A DNA stretch of 64,000 nt from Empedobacter stercoris (GTDB lineage: Bacteria > Bacteroidota > Bacteroidia > Flavobacteriales > Weeksellaceae). Where the stretch lies: positions 113,730 to 177,729 of the forward strand of contig NZ_JACXZC010000003.1 of NCBI RefSeq assembly GCF_020281205.1. Direction: 5' to 3'. This document shows, one piece after another, positions 43,947-52,429 of this stretch. The stretch's first letter is position 1; the number at the start of each line of letters is the position of its first letter. The notes beneath the pieces are model-generated. The model saw only the letters and a list, made by a program, of their open reading frames with translations. It did no database searches and was not told where the DNA came from. The position numbers and the translations under genes were made by a program.

Positions 43947-43993
43947 ATTCGGTCTTCTTATCGTTAATGAAATCTTTTCGGATGAAAATTTTG

Positions 43994-44068
43994 TCGGGGT
44001 GGCAGGATTCGAACCTGCGACCTCCTGCTCCCAAAGCAGGCGCGATGACCGGGCTACGCTACACCCCG
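43994..44068 (-). tRNA. tRNA-Pro(TGG), copy 3
   Basis: Identical to the other two copies. It is the first gene of the leftward array, 61 bases after the trpB stop. Confidence 0.95.
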
Positions 44069-44090
44069 ATAGATTTCATTATCGTGGGTG

Positions 44091-44123
44091 CAAATGTAAG
44101 GTGATTTTTGAAAATTAACCAAA
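44091..44123 (-). promoter_or_regulatory. Promoter of the tRNA array
   Basis: On the minus strand TTTG (44120-44123), 21 bases, TACATTTG (44091-44098). It lies between trpB and the array, so the tRNAs need not depend on read-through from trp. Confidence 0.65.
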
Positions 44124-44128
44124 TATTT

Positions 44129-45313
44129 TTAAGAATATTTTTCGGAAACTTTCATATAGGTTTCTAAATCCTTGTCCCCTCGACCCGAAAGGTTCAGAAC
44201 CACAATGTCTTGCGGTTTAAAATTAATTTTCTCTAAAGCCGCTAAAGCATGCGAAGATTCTAAAGCAGGGATGATTCCTTCCTCTTTTGTCAGCATAAAA
44301 GCTGCTTTTAAGGCTTCATCATCGGTTGCATTTAAGAATTCTGCGCGACCAGTTTTGAACAAATGCGCATGTAATGGTCCAACTCCAGGATAATCTAATC
44401 CAGCAGAAATAGAATAGGGCTCTACAATTTGACCGTCCTTATCTTGCATCAATAACGTACGGCTACCGTGTATAATACCTTCTGTACCTTTGATTGTTGT
44501 CGCAGCAGTTTCTCCAGATTCTACACCTAATCCAGCAGCTTCCACAGCAATTAATTTCACCTCTTCGTTATTTAAAAAATGAAAAAAAGCTCCAGCAGCA
44601 TTACTTCCTCCTCCTACACAAGCAATCACATAATCAGGGTTTTCTTTTCCATATTTTTCTTTCATTTGCGCTTTAATCTCTTCTGAAATAATTGCTTGAA
44701 ATTTCGTAACCATAGCCGGATATGGGTGAGGTCCAACAACAGAACCAATGATATAAAATGTTTCTGGATGATTAATCCAATAACGAATCGCTTCGTTTGT
44801 CGCATCTTTCAAAGTTTTACTTCCAGAAGTTGCGGGAATTACTTGTGCACCCAACATTTTCATACGTGCAACATTAGGTGCTTGACGAGCAATGTCTACT
44901 TCACCCATAAAAACGATACATTCTAATCCCATCAACGCACAAACCGTTGCCGTTGCAACACCATGCTGTCCCGCTCCTGTTTCGGCAATAATTTTGGTTT
45001 TACCCATTCGTTTTGCTAAAAGCGCTTGACCAATCGCATTGTTGATTTTATGTGCTCCTGTGTGATTTAAATCCTCACGTTTCAGTAAGATGTTTGCCTT
45101 GTGTTTTTTCGAAAGATTTGGCGCGTAATACAATGGACTTGGACGTCCAACGTAATCTTTTAATAACAAATTAAACTCATCTTTAAATTCTTTTGTATCT
45201 GCATAATCTTCTAAAGCTTGTGATAATTCTTCACAATTATGATGCAATAATTCTGGAATAAAAGCTCCTCCAAATTCACCATAAAACCCTCTTTCGTCAA
45301 CTTCGTATTTCAT
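44129..45313 (-). CDS. trpB: Tryptophan synthase beta chain
   Basis: A protein of about 394 residues that joins indole and serine to tryptophan. With [16 protein letters not shown] as start, the PLP lysine is K89 in [10 protein letters not shown] and the catalytic Glu is E111 in [16 protein letters not shown] binds the PLP phosphate, and the communication domain is full length, so it is the ordinary TrpB1 type that works with TrpA. An in-frame ATG at 45349 would overlap trpF. It is the last gene of the operon; no trpA follows. Confidence 0.95.
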   Translation of the reverse strand: MKYEVDERGFYGEFGGAFIPELLHHNCEELSQALEDYADTKEFKDEFNLLLKDYVGRPSPLYYAPNLSKKHKANILLKREDLNHTGAHKINNAIGQALLAKRMGKTKIIAETGAGQHGVATATVCALMGLECIVFMGEVDIARQAPNVARMKMLGAQVIPATSGSKTLKDATNEAIRYWINHPETFYIIGSVVGPHPYPAMVTKFQAIISEEIKAQMKEKYGKENPDYVIACVGGGSNAAGAFFHFLNNEEVKLIAVEAAGLGVESGETAATTIKGTEGIIHGSRTLLMQDKDGQIVEPYSISAGLDYPGVGPLHAHLFKTGRAEFLNATDDEALKAAFMLTKEEGIIPALESSHALAALEKINFKPQDIVVLNLSGRGDKDLETYMKVSEKYS

Positions 45314-45323
45314 TTTATTTTTT

Positions 45324-45995
45324 TTAATTTTGTTCAATTCGTCCATCAATTGTATCGATGAACTGTTTTACTTCGTCAGCTTTTTTAATTCCTGGTGCTG
45401 ACTCGAAACCACTGTTAATATCAAATCCAATACATCTTGGATGTTGAAAATTTTTCAAAAGTAATGCATCTTCAAGCTCTATTCCTCCACTTAATAAAAA
45501 GGGTGTTGATAACTGATAGTTTGTTAACAATTGCCAATTGAATTTACGTCCTGTTCCACCGTAATCAGAAGATTTTGTGTCGAATACAAAGCTATCAATA
45601 ACTTGTTGATAAGTGGTTAATTGTTGAAAATCATCTTTTGATTGAATTCCTATAGCTTTCCAAATTTTGAAATCTAAAAAGTTTTCATCTGTTATCAATC
45701 GTTGGTGTTTTTGATTAATTAATTTTTCACAAAAATAAGCTGTTTCATCGCCATGTAATTGCACAACATCTAATTGATATTGTTCAACTTTTTTGAGTAT
45801 ATTTTCAATCGAATCATTCACAAAAACGCCAACTTTTTCGGCATTCGGAAAAATGTCAAAAATCGCTTTATCTTTTACAAATCGTTTTGATTTGGGATAG
45901 AAAATAAAACCAACATAATCTGGTTCGATTGCAGCAATTTCTTTAAAATTCTCAAGATTATTATTTCCACAAACTTTTACTTGAAATCGTTTCAT
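45324..45995 (-). CDS. trpF: Phosphoribosylanthranilate isomerase
   Basis: A 223-residue (beta/alpha)8 isomerase making CdRP from phosphoribosylanthranilate. [10 protein letters not shown] holds the catalytic Cys, [13 protein letters not shown] and VQLHGDE follow, and the catalytic Asp lies in [27 protein letters not shown] and [10 protein letters not shown] bind phosphate. A separate trpF next to trpC differs from the fused E. coli gene. Its start overlaps trpC by four bases. Confidence 0.94.
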   Translation of the reverse strand: MKRFQVKVCGNNNLENFKEIAAIEPDYVGFIFYPKSKRFVKDKAIFDIFPNAEKVGVFVNDSIENILKKVEQYQLDVVQLHGDETAYFCEKLINQKHQRLITDENFLDFKIWKAIGIQSKDDFQQLTTYQQVIDSFVFDTKSSDYGGTGRKFNWQLLTNYQLSTPFLLSGGIELEDALLLKNFQHPRCIGFDINSGFESAPGIKKADEVKQFIDTIDGRIEQN

Positions 45996-46777
45996 TTTGA
46001 TGCTTTTACAAATTGTTCAAATGCTTGAGAAGGATTATCTGCCTTCATAAAATTTTCTCCAATCAAAAAAGCTTGAAAACCTGCTTGTCGCAATTCTTTT
46101 ACCGTTTCAGGATCCGAAATTCCACTTTCCGCAACTTTAATTAAATTATGTGGTAATTGTTTTAAAATCTGTTTCGATTTTTGGATATCTACTTCAAAGT
46201 TTTTTAGATTACGATTGTTGATTCCAATCAAATCAATAAACTCATTTATTTTTTCCATTTGATCTTCAGAATGTAATTCCAATAATACCTCCAATCCAAT
46301 TTCCTTTGCTGTTTTCGCTAAATTGTAGACTTCATCTTTTGTTAAACATTCTGCAATCAACAACATCAAATCGGCGCCAATTGCTTTTGTTTCGTACACT
46401 TGAAACTCATCAACAATAAAATCCTTTCTTAAAATTGGTATATTCAAGATTTCTTTAGCTTGTTGTAAATCTTCAAAACTTCCACCAAAAAATTGTTCAT
46501 CCGTCAAAACAGAAACTACTGAAGCGCCAAACTTTTCGTAACCAACGACGACATCTTTTACCAATACATCTTTGTTAATAAACCCTTTTGAAGGTGATTT
46601 ACGTTTAAATTCGGCAATAATTCCTGATGTTGATTGATCCAAAATTGAAGCTTTTGCAGATAAAATAGGAGAATTAAAATGTTCTGAATTTTTAAAACTA
46701 TTGATTGATTGAGTTTTCTTTTTTTCTAAAATTTCTTTGCGTTTTTGCGCGACAATTTCATCTAATATCGTTTTCAT
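45992..46777 (-). CDS. trpC: Indole-3-glycerol phosphate synthase
   Basis: A 261-residue (beta/alpha)8 synthase. IIAEFKRKSPSKGFI includes the catalytic Lys, VLTDEQFFGGS and LRKDFIVDEFQVYE follow, with GINNRNLKNFEVD and VAESGISDPETV as later phosphate-site motifs. Four-base overlaps with trpD and trpF show translational coupling. Confidence 0.95.
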   Translation of the reverse strand: MKTILDEIVAQKRKEILEKKKTQSINSFKNSEHFNSPILSAKASILDQSTSGIIAEFKRKSPSKGFINKDVLVKDVVVGYEKFGASVVSVLTDEQFFGGSFEDLQQAKEILNIPILRKDFIVDEFQVYETKAIGADLMLLIAECLTKDEVYNLAKTAKEIGLEVLLELHSEDQMEKINEFIDLIGINNRNLKNFEVDIQKSKQILKQLPHNLIKVAESGISDPETVKELRQAGFQAFLIGENFMKADNPSQAFEQFVKASK

Positions 46778-47760
46778 GGTCTTATTAGTTTTTGGAATAC
46801 ATTCAATGCTTTTTTACTGTCTAAACTTTCGTTCGCAATTGCTACACATTCGATTAAATCTTTGGTTGGATAAATTGTTTTAAGCGCTAAAGCAGCATTT
46901 GCTAAAACCACTTCTTTTTGTGCTTGAGTTGAATTACCTTCTAAAACACTTAAAAATATTTTCGAATTTTCTTCGATTGATTTTCCACCTTTTATATCAT
47001 TTGGCTGAAGAGAATTTAGTCCAAAATCTTTACTTTCTAAAATAAATTCTCCTTCGTTGTTATACACTTTTGTTGGCGAAGTCAATGAAATTTCATCATA
47101 ACCAGCTAAAGCTGTTGAAATGGAATAATGAACACCCGAATTTTGCATCACATAATGATAAAGTCGAGCTGTTCTGATGTCATATGTTCCTAAATTTTGA
47201 AAATCTGGTTGGATAGGGTTTACCAAAGGTCCCATCAAATTGAAGAATGTTTTTACAGCTAATCCTTTTCTGATTGGGGCTACTTTCGCTAAAGCTGGAT
47301 GAAAAAGAGGTGCATGCAAAAATGTAATTCCAACTTCTTCAAATTCGTGTTTTAACTTATCTTGATTGGTCGAAAATTCGTATCCAAAACTATCCAACAT
47401 ATTCGAAGAACCACTCACAGAAGACGCTCCATAATTTCCTTGTTTGATAATTTTTTCGCCAGCTCCTGCTAAAACAAAACAACTCAATGTCGAAATATTG
47501 AACGTATCTTTTCCGTCTCCACCTGTTCCTACAACATCAATGGCTTGTTTTGGTAAATCAATTTTTACACACAAATCCAGTAAAGCTCGTCGATAACCTT
47601 TCAGTTCGTCCAATGTTATATTTCGCATGTTGAAAATAGTTAAGAACGATGCTAATTCTACTTGCGAATATTTTTCTTCAGAAATATCAACCATAATTTG
47701 ATAGGCTTCTTTTTCTGAAAGTGTATAATTTTCGAATAATAAATTTAATAACTTTCTCAT
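46774..47760 (-). CDS. trpD: Anthranilate phosphoribosyltransferase
   Basis: A protein of about 328 residues transferring phosphoribose to anthranilate. VGTGGDGKDTFNISTLS is the PRPP-binding loop, KQGNYGASSVSGSSNML and FLHAPLFHPALAKVAPIRKGLAVKT-type stretches are conserved, and FNLMGPLVNP follows. I start at MRKLLNLL; six codons of open frame precede it. Overlaps trpC and lies 2 bases after trpG. Confidence 0.95.
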   Translation of the reverse strand: MRKLLNLLFENYTLSEKEAYQIMVDISEEKYSQVELASFLTIFNMRNITLDELKGYRRALLDLCVKIDLPKQAIDVVGTGGDGKDTFNISTLSCFVLAGAGEKIIKQGNYGASSVSGSSNMLDSFGYEFSTNQDKLKHEFEEVGITFLHAPLFHPALAKVAPIRKGLAVKTFFNLMGPLVNPIQPDFQNLGTYDIRTARLYHYVMQNSGVHYSISTALAGYDEISLTSPTKVYNNEGEFILESKDFGLNSLQPNDIKGGKSIEENSKIFLSVLEGNSTQAQKEVVLANAALALKTIYPTKDLIECVAIANESLDSKKALNVFQKLIRP

Positions 47761-47762
47761 GT

Positions 47763-48326
47763 TTAATTTTCTAACCAATTTTTAATCATTTGATCTCCTT
47801 CTGGCGTTAAAATAGATTCTGGATGAAACTGAACTCCTCGCACATCATACGTTTTGTGACGTAAGGCCATTATTTCTTCGTTTGGCCCGATTGCGGTAAT
47901 TTCTAAATCGTCTGGAAAATTTTCATTCGAAACAACCCAAGAATGGTAGCGTCCAACTTCTAAACTCTCTTGTAAATTCTTGAATATGATATCATCTTTA
48001 ATGACTTTTATGGTTGATTTAACACCATGAAATACTTCTTGCGTGTTTAATAATTTCCCTCCAAAAACTTCTCCAATTGCTTGTTGACCAAGGCAAACTC
48101 CGAAAATAGATTTGGTTGATGCATATTTTTTAATAATAGGTTTCAGTAAATTAGCTTCGTCAGGAATTCCTGGACCTGGAGAAAGTAATATTTTATCATA
48201 CAAATTCACTTCTTCTAAAGAAATTCCATCGTTGCGAACAACAGTGATATCGGTTGCATATTTTTTCAATGAATGCACTAAATTATAAGTGAACGAATCG
48301 TAATTATCGATGACTAAAATTTTCAT
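47763..48326 (-). CDS. trpG: Anthranilate synthase component II (glutamine amidotransferase)
   Basis: A 187-residue class I amidotransferase supplying ammonia to TrpE. Cys78 in FGVCLGQQ is the nucleophile, and the His-Glu pair lies in VQFHPES. SPGPGIPDEA and NYDSFTYNLVH are family marks. It may also serve PabA in folate synthesis. Confidence 0.95.
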   Translation of the reverse strand: MKILVIDNYDSFTYNLVHSLKKYATDITVVRNDGISLEEVNLYDKILLSPGPGIPDEANLLKPIIKKYASTKSIFGVCLGQQAIGEVFGGKLLNTQEVFHGVKSTIKVIKDDIIFKNLQESLEVGRYHSWVVSNENFPDDLEITAIGPNEEIMALRHKTYDVRGVQFHPESILTPEGDQMIKNWLEN

Positions 48327-48329
48327 AGT

Positions 48330-49724
48330 TTATAGATTTTGAGCGATTTCGATAGAGCGACGAAGTGCGCCTAATTTATGATTGACTTCTTGTAATTCAT
48401 TTTCTTCAACCGATTTGGAAACAACTCCAGCACCAGCCTGAAAATATAAGGTATTTTGTTTGCTAACAAACGTGCGTATGGCAATTGCCATGTTGATATC
48501 ACCATTGAATCCTAAATAACCAATAGCTCCTCCATAAACACCACGATTTTGATTTTCATAGGTATCTAACAATTCCATTGCCTTGAATTTTGGTGCCCCA
48601 GAAAGTGTTCCAGCAGGAAAAGAATCTGCGAATATTTTCATGGTATTGACACTTGTATCCAATTGAGCAGTTACTTTTGAAACCATGTGAATCACATGAG
48701 AAAAATATTGAATTTCTTTGTATTCAGCCACTTCAACATTTGCAGAATTTCTACTCAAATCATTTCGAGCTAAATCAACTAACATTACGTGTTCTTCGTT
48801 TTCTTTCGGGTCTGCAATTAATTTTTCGGTTAATTCTTTATCCAAATTTGGGTTTCCAGTTCTACGAACTGTTCCTGCGATTGGATGAATCTCGGCGTGA
48901 TTATTATTGATGATTATTTGTGCTTCTGGTGAAGAACCAAATATTTTAAAGTTGCCATAATCGAAATAAAATAAATATGGCGAAGGGTTTACAGAGCGTA
49001 AAATGCGGTAAACATTAAATTCATCGCCCGAAAATTTTTGTTTGAATTGTCTTGAAGGAACAATCTGAAACACATCACCACGAAAACAAGACTGTTTGCA
49101 TTTTGTAACCATTTCTTTGAATTCTTCATCCGTTAAATTTGATTCAATTTCACTTTCCACATTAAATGGATATTCAATGATTGACTTGTTGTTGATGACA
49201 CTTTTAATTTCTGCAAATTTTGAAATAGTTTCCTCATTTTGAAATTCGATGAATTGAATTTCGTTGTGAAAATGATTAAAAACCACTATATTTTGATAAA
49301 ATGAATAAGAAAATTCTGGAATTGTCGCTTCATTTCCTTGAGCAGAAAATTTTACCGTTTCGAAATGTGGAATAGCATCCCAAGCAATGTATCCAAACAA
49401 ACCATTGACAGGTAAATCTTCTCCATTTTGGATATTGAATTGAGCGGTAAATTCCTTGAACTTATCAGTTAAATTCTGACCTTTTAATTCATACTCTTTC
49501 GTCTTACCATTTTTGTAAGTTTCATTTACGATTCCTTTCGTTACCTTGAAAGTCGCGATCGGATTTAGGCAAATAAATGAATTTGCATCCGTCTTCGAAT
49601 GGTAGTCTGAACTTTCTAATAATAACGCATTTGGATAAATGTCTCGCAACTTCAAATAGAGTTGAACAGGAGTCGTTAAATCAGCTAAAACAGTTTCTTT
49701 CTGTATGTTAAAAGTTAAATTCAT
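48330..49724 (-). CDS. trpE: Anthranilate synthase component I
   Basis: A 464-residue chorismate-binding enzyme making anthranilate. The C-terminal catalytic half shows FRGDVFQIVPSRQF, SPSPYLFY-like NPSPYLFYFDYG, GSSPE, IAGTVRRTGN, DLARNDL, FPAGTLSGAPKFKAME and GAIGYLGFNGD. N-terminal half holds the LLESSD motif of the feedback-inhibition site (Leu-Leu-Glu-Ser), so tryptophan inhibition is likely. First structural gene behind the attenuator. Confidence 0.95.
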   Translation of the reverse strand: MNLTFNIQKETVLADLTTPVQLYLKLRDIYPNALLLESSDYHSKTDANSFICLNPIATFKVTKGIVNETYKNGKTKEYELKGQNLTDKFKEFTAQFNIQNGEDLPVNGLFGYIAWDAIPHFETVKFSAQGNEATIPEFSYSFYQNIVVFNHFHNEIQFIEFQNEETISKFAEIKSVINNKSIIEYPFNVESEIESNLTDEEFKEMVTKCKQSCFRGDVFQIVPSRQFKQKFSGDEFNVYRILRSVNPSPYLFYFDYGNFKIFGSSPEAQIIINNNHAEIHPIAGTVRRTGNPNLDKELTEKLIADPKENEEHVMLVDLARNDLSRNSANVEVAEYKEIQYFSHVIHMVSKVTAQLDTSVNTMKIFADSFPAGTLSGAPKFKAMELLDTYENQNRGVYGGAIGYLGFNGDINMAIAIRTFVSKQNTLYFQAGAGVVSKSVEENELQEVNHKLGALRRSIEIAQNL

Positions 49725-49750
49725 TTGCTAAATATTTAGGTTTAGAGCAC

Positions 49751-49784
49751 AAAAAAAAGGCTTGTCGGTTACGACAAGCCTTTT
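49751..49784 (-). terminator. trp attenuator terminator
   Basis: A 9-bp G/C-containing stem (GGCTTGTCG 49759-49767 with CGACAAGCC 49772-49780), extended by A-T pairs, then eight T on the minus strand. It stands between the leader peptide and trpE. A rival pairing is possible: UUGGUUCG at 49811-49818 (minus strand) with CG-AACCGA inside this stem-loop, one bulge. Confidence 0.9.
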
Positions 49785-49807
49785 CTACATATAATTGCAT
49801 AGAGGTC

Positions 49808-49870
49808 TTACGAACCAACGTTTTGTTGTTCGATTAACCACCACCAGTTATTTGTAAATAATGTATTCAT
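49808..49870 (-). CDS. trpL: trp operon leader peptide
   Basis: A 20-codon frame with the segment TNNWWWLIE: three consecutive Trp codons at positions 9-11. It sits between a consensus promoter and a strong terminator ahead of trpE, the layout of transcription attenuation. When charged tRNA-Trp is scarce the ribosome would stall at the Trp codons and the terminator would be avoided. The start ATG is about 5 bases from the -7 box, so it is leaderless or nearly so. Confidence 0.9.
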   Translation of the reverse strand: MNTLFTNNWWWLIEQQNVGS

Positions 49871-49875
49871 TGAGG

Positions 49876-49906
49876 CAAATTTAGAAATGATTTTGAAACC
49901 AACAAA
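49876..49906 (-). promoter_or_regulatory. Promoter of the trp operon
   Basis: On the minus strand TTTG (49903-49906), 19 bases, TAAATTTG (49876-49883): an exact consensus match. Confidence 0.8.
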
Positions 49907-49945
49907 TTATTTTTTGATAAATTTTTTAGTTCTTTCAACAATTGA

Positions 49946-49953
49946 TATTTTTG
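49946..49953 (+). promoter_or_regulatory. Promoter -7 box for the enoyl-CoA hydratase gene
   Basis: TATTTTTG matches TAnnTTTG 25 bases before the ATG. No ideal -33 element. Confidence 0.4.
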
Positions 49954-49978
49954 AGAGAATAATAAAAACACAAATAAA

Positions 49979-50755
49979 ATGGAAAATAATTATGACAATC
50001 TTATTGTTGAAGTAGAAAATAAAATCGCATTGGTAACTTTAAATCGTCCACAAGCATTAAATGCCTTGAACAAAGATTTATTAGAAGATCTTTCTAATTT
50101 TTTGACTAATGCAAGCTCAAACGATGAAATTCGAGCGATTATTTTGACAGGTTCTGGAGAAAAATCTTTTGTAGCAGGTGCAGATATCAAAGAGTTTGCA
50201 AATTTCGATGGTCATCAGGGAGAACAATTGGCTGCGAAAGGGCAAGAAAATGTATTTGATAAAGTAGAAAACTTAACAAAACCTGTTATTGCGGCTGTTA
50301 ACGGTTTCGCTTTAGGTGGAGGTTTAGAATTGGCGATGGCTTCACATTTTCGTATCGCATCTACAAATGCAAAGTTAGGATTGCCAGAGGTTACTTTAGG
50401 TTTAATCCCTGGTTATGGTGGAACGCAACGTTTACCAAAATTAATTGGAAAAGGTCGTGCTATGCAGGCAATTATGACGGCAGATATGTTTACGGCAGAT
50501 CGTGCGTATGAGATGGGATTGGTAAACGAAGTAGTGGAACAAGCAGAATTAATAAATCGTGCGAAAGAAATTGCAGGTAAAATTGTAAAGAATTCTTCTG
50601 TTGCTATTCGTCACGCGATCAAAGCAATAAATGCATCGGATAAAGACAATGGTTTTGAAATTGAAATTCAGAGTTTTGGAAATTTATTTGATGAAGATGA
50701 TTTCAAAGAAGGAACAACAGCTTTTATAGAAAAAAGAAAGCCGAATTTTAACTAA
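49979..50755 (+). CDS. Enoyl-CoA hydratase/isomerase family protein
   Basis: A 258-residue crotonase. SFVAGADIKEF is the first oxyanion loop, FALGGGLELAMA the second, with Glu in LGLPEVTLGLIPGYGG matching the catalytic Glu positions of short-chain enoyl-CoA hydratase. It probably acts in fatty-acid or amino-acid breakdown; no other beta-oxidation gene is adjacent. Confidence 0.92.
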   Translation: MENNYDNLIVEVENKIALVTLNRPQALNALNKDLLEDLSNFLTNASSNDEIRAIILTGSGEKSFVAGADIKEFANFDGHQGEQLAAKGQENVFDKVENLTKPVIAAVNGFALGGGLELAMASHFRIASTNAKLGLPEVTLGLIPGYGGTQRLPKLIGKGRAMQAIMTADMFTADRAYEMGLVNEVVEQAELINRAKEIAGKIVKNSSVAIRHAIKAINASDKDNGFEIEIQSFGNLFDEDDFKEGTTAFIEKRKPNFN

Positions 50756-50777
50756 TTTTAGTTTAAAATAAATCAAC

Positions 50778-50807
50778 AAAAAGCTTCAAGATTTCTTGAA
50801 GCTTTTT
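50778..50807 (+). terminator. Intrinsic terminator
   Basis: A 13-bp stem (50778-50790 with 50795-50807) with T-rich 3' arm, 12 bases before the next start codon. Confidence 0.88.
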
Positions 50808-50818
50808 AATTTTACATC

Positions 50819-51595
50819 ATGAAAAAAATAATTTTTGGATTCTTTTTGGTGATGAGTTCAATTGCGTTTTCGCAAGAAATTTATCAAGTTATTGCACAAG
50901 AAGGATTGACGATTAGAACTGCTCCAAATGGCAAACGTGTCGGAAAAATTCCATATGGTTATCCTGTTAAAATTTTAGAAAAAGGAGAAGCTTTTTCTAT
51001 CAAAGATAGTGGAAAAGCGAAAAGTGGAAATTGGGTAAAAATTGATATCAGTTCTTCTAAATTAATTTTGGACGAAGGAGTGAATGAAGCCGTTTTACAA
51101 AATGATTTGTACACATTTAGTGGCTATTTGATTACACAACAAAATTTTATCAATCAGTTCGAAACAGAGATTGCTACACATCCTGCATTTAACGAATTTT
51201 ATTTGGCAACTGCTTACAAATGTTTTGCGATAAAAGGTAATTTTTTTGGCGATGGTGTGGTTGATTATTTATATCGAATGATTGATACAAAGGGATATAC
51301 GCGTCTGTATATAGTTAATAATTTGAAAAAAGGGAGTCAGATTTATGGATTAGGAGGAGAAAAAGATCCGTTCAAAATTAAAAATTATGATTTCGGAACG
51401 TTGATGATGATTCCAAAAGGAACGCCTCTTTATTCTAATTACAAAGATGGAATAAAGCGTAATTTAAATGGCGTTTCTAAAAATGAAATTGTAACTTTAG
51501 AGTATGATGCAATTTATGTACATCAAGAAAATGCAAAAGAAGGCGGTTATATTTACCGAAAAGATGGCAAATGGAATTGGTTAAATCAAAAATAA
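50819..51595 (+). CDS. Secreted SH3-like domain protein
   Basis: A 258-residue exported protein, signal peptide MKKIIFGFFLVMSSIAFS. Residues about 22-80 form a bacterial SH3 domain (EGLTIRTAPNGKRVGKIPYGYPVKIL, GNWVKI). The rest (about 170 residues) is unrecognised. The SH3 part usually binds cell-wall peptides. It may be co-transcribed with the SDR gene 5 bases behind. Confidence 0.78.
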   Translation: MKKIIFGFFLVMSSIAFSQEIYQVIAQEGLTIRTAPNGKRVGKIPYGYPVKILEKGEAFSIKDSGKAKSGNWVKIDISSSKLILDEGVNEAVLQNDLYTFSGYLITQQNFINQFETEIATHPAFNEFYLATAYKCFAIKGNFFGDGVVDYLYRMIDTKGYTRLYIVNNLKKGSQIYGLGGEKDPFKIKNYDFGTLMMIPKGTPLYSNYKDGIKRNLNGVSKNEIVTLEYDAIYVHQENAKEGGYIYRKDGKWNWLNQK

Positions 51596-51600
51596 TTATA

Positions 51601-52305
51601 ATGCAAAATATAGAAAATAAAGTCGCGTATATTACAGGAGCAACAAAAGGAATTGGGTTAGGAATAGCAAAAGTTTTAGTTGAAAATGGACTTAAAGTTG
51701 CTATTTCAGGAAGAAACATAAATGATGTCGAAAAAGCACGCGAATACTTAGGAAAAGATAATGTTTTGGCTATTCAGTCAGATGTTAGACATTTCGAAGA
51801 TGAGCAAAATGCTGTAGAACAAATTATTTCTGCTTTTGGTCGATTGGATATCGTCATCGCGAATGCTGGTTTAGGGAAATTTGCACCAGTAGATGAGCTT
51901 TCTTTAGAGGATTGGAACGCAATGATAGACACTAATTTAACAGGTGTTTTTCATACAATAAAAGCTTCTGTTGAGGCTTTGAAAGTGTCAAAAGGTTATT
52001 ATATTTCGATCGCATCTTTAGCAGGAACTAATTTTTTTGCCAATGGTGCTGGATATAATGCTTCAAAATTTGGAGTAGTAGGGTTTACACAAGCAGCGAT
52101 GTTAGATTTAAGAAATTATGATATCAAGTGTACAACGATCATGCCTGGTTCTGTAACGTCTCACTTCAATGATCATGTCCCAAATTCTGAAGATGGATGG
52201 AAAATTCAGCCCGAAGATTTAGGACAAATGATAGTTGATTTGTTAAAAATGAATTCAAATGTTTTACCAAGTAAAATAGAAGTTCGTCCAACGAAGACAA
52301 AATAA
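51601..52305 (+). CDS. Short-chain dehydrogenase/reductase
   Basis: A 234-residue classical SDR. TGATKGIGLGIA is the dinucleotide loop, NAGLG the structural motif, and YNASK (Tyr and Lys of the active site) follows a Ser in ISIASLAG. Probably NADP(H) dependent and acting on an oxo-acyl or sugar substrate; unknown. I start at MQNIENKVAYITG. Confidence 0.9.
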   Translation: MQNIENKVAYITGATKGIGLGIAKVLVENGLKVAISGRNINDVEKAREYLGKDNVLAIQSDVRHFEDEQNAVEQIISAFGRLDIVIANAGLGKFAPVDELSLEDWNAMIDTNLTGVFHTIKASVEALKVSKGYYISIASLAGTNFFANGAGYNASKFGVVGFTQAAMLDLRNYDIKCTTIMPGSVTSHFNDHVPNSEDGWKIQPEDLGQMIVDLLKMNSNVLPSKIEVRPTKTK

Positions 52306-52308
52306 TGC

Positions 52309-52338
52309 AAAGGCCTCTAAAATGAGGTCTTTTTTTTT
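52309..52338 (+). terminator. Intrinsic terminator
   Basis: A 9-bp stem (52309-52317 with 52324-52332, one wobble) followed by a run of T. Confidence 0.85.
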
Positions 52339-52429
52339 GAAAAAAATAGTTGTAATTACCGATAGTTTACATAGTTTCGTGAAATATTTTAGATTGCAAT
52401 ATAGGTAATCTTCAAACTAACATTCTTTA

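Noticed and set aside
43285..44104. Open frames on both strands across the tRNA array (for example VGVAGFEPATSC-type translations)
   Set aside because: These are translations of tRNA-Pro, Ser and Arg genes, a well-known annotation artefact.
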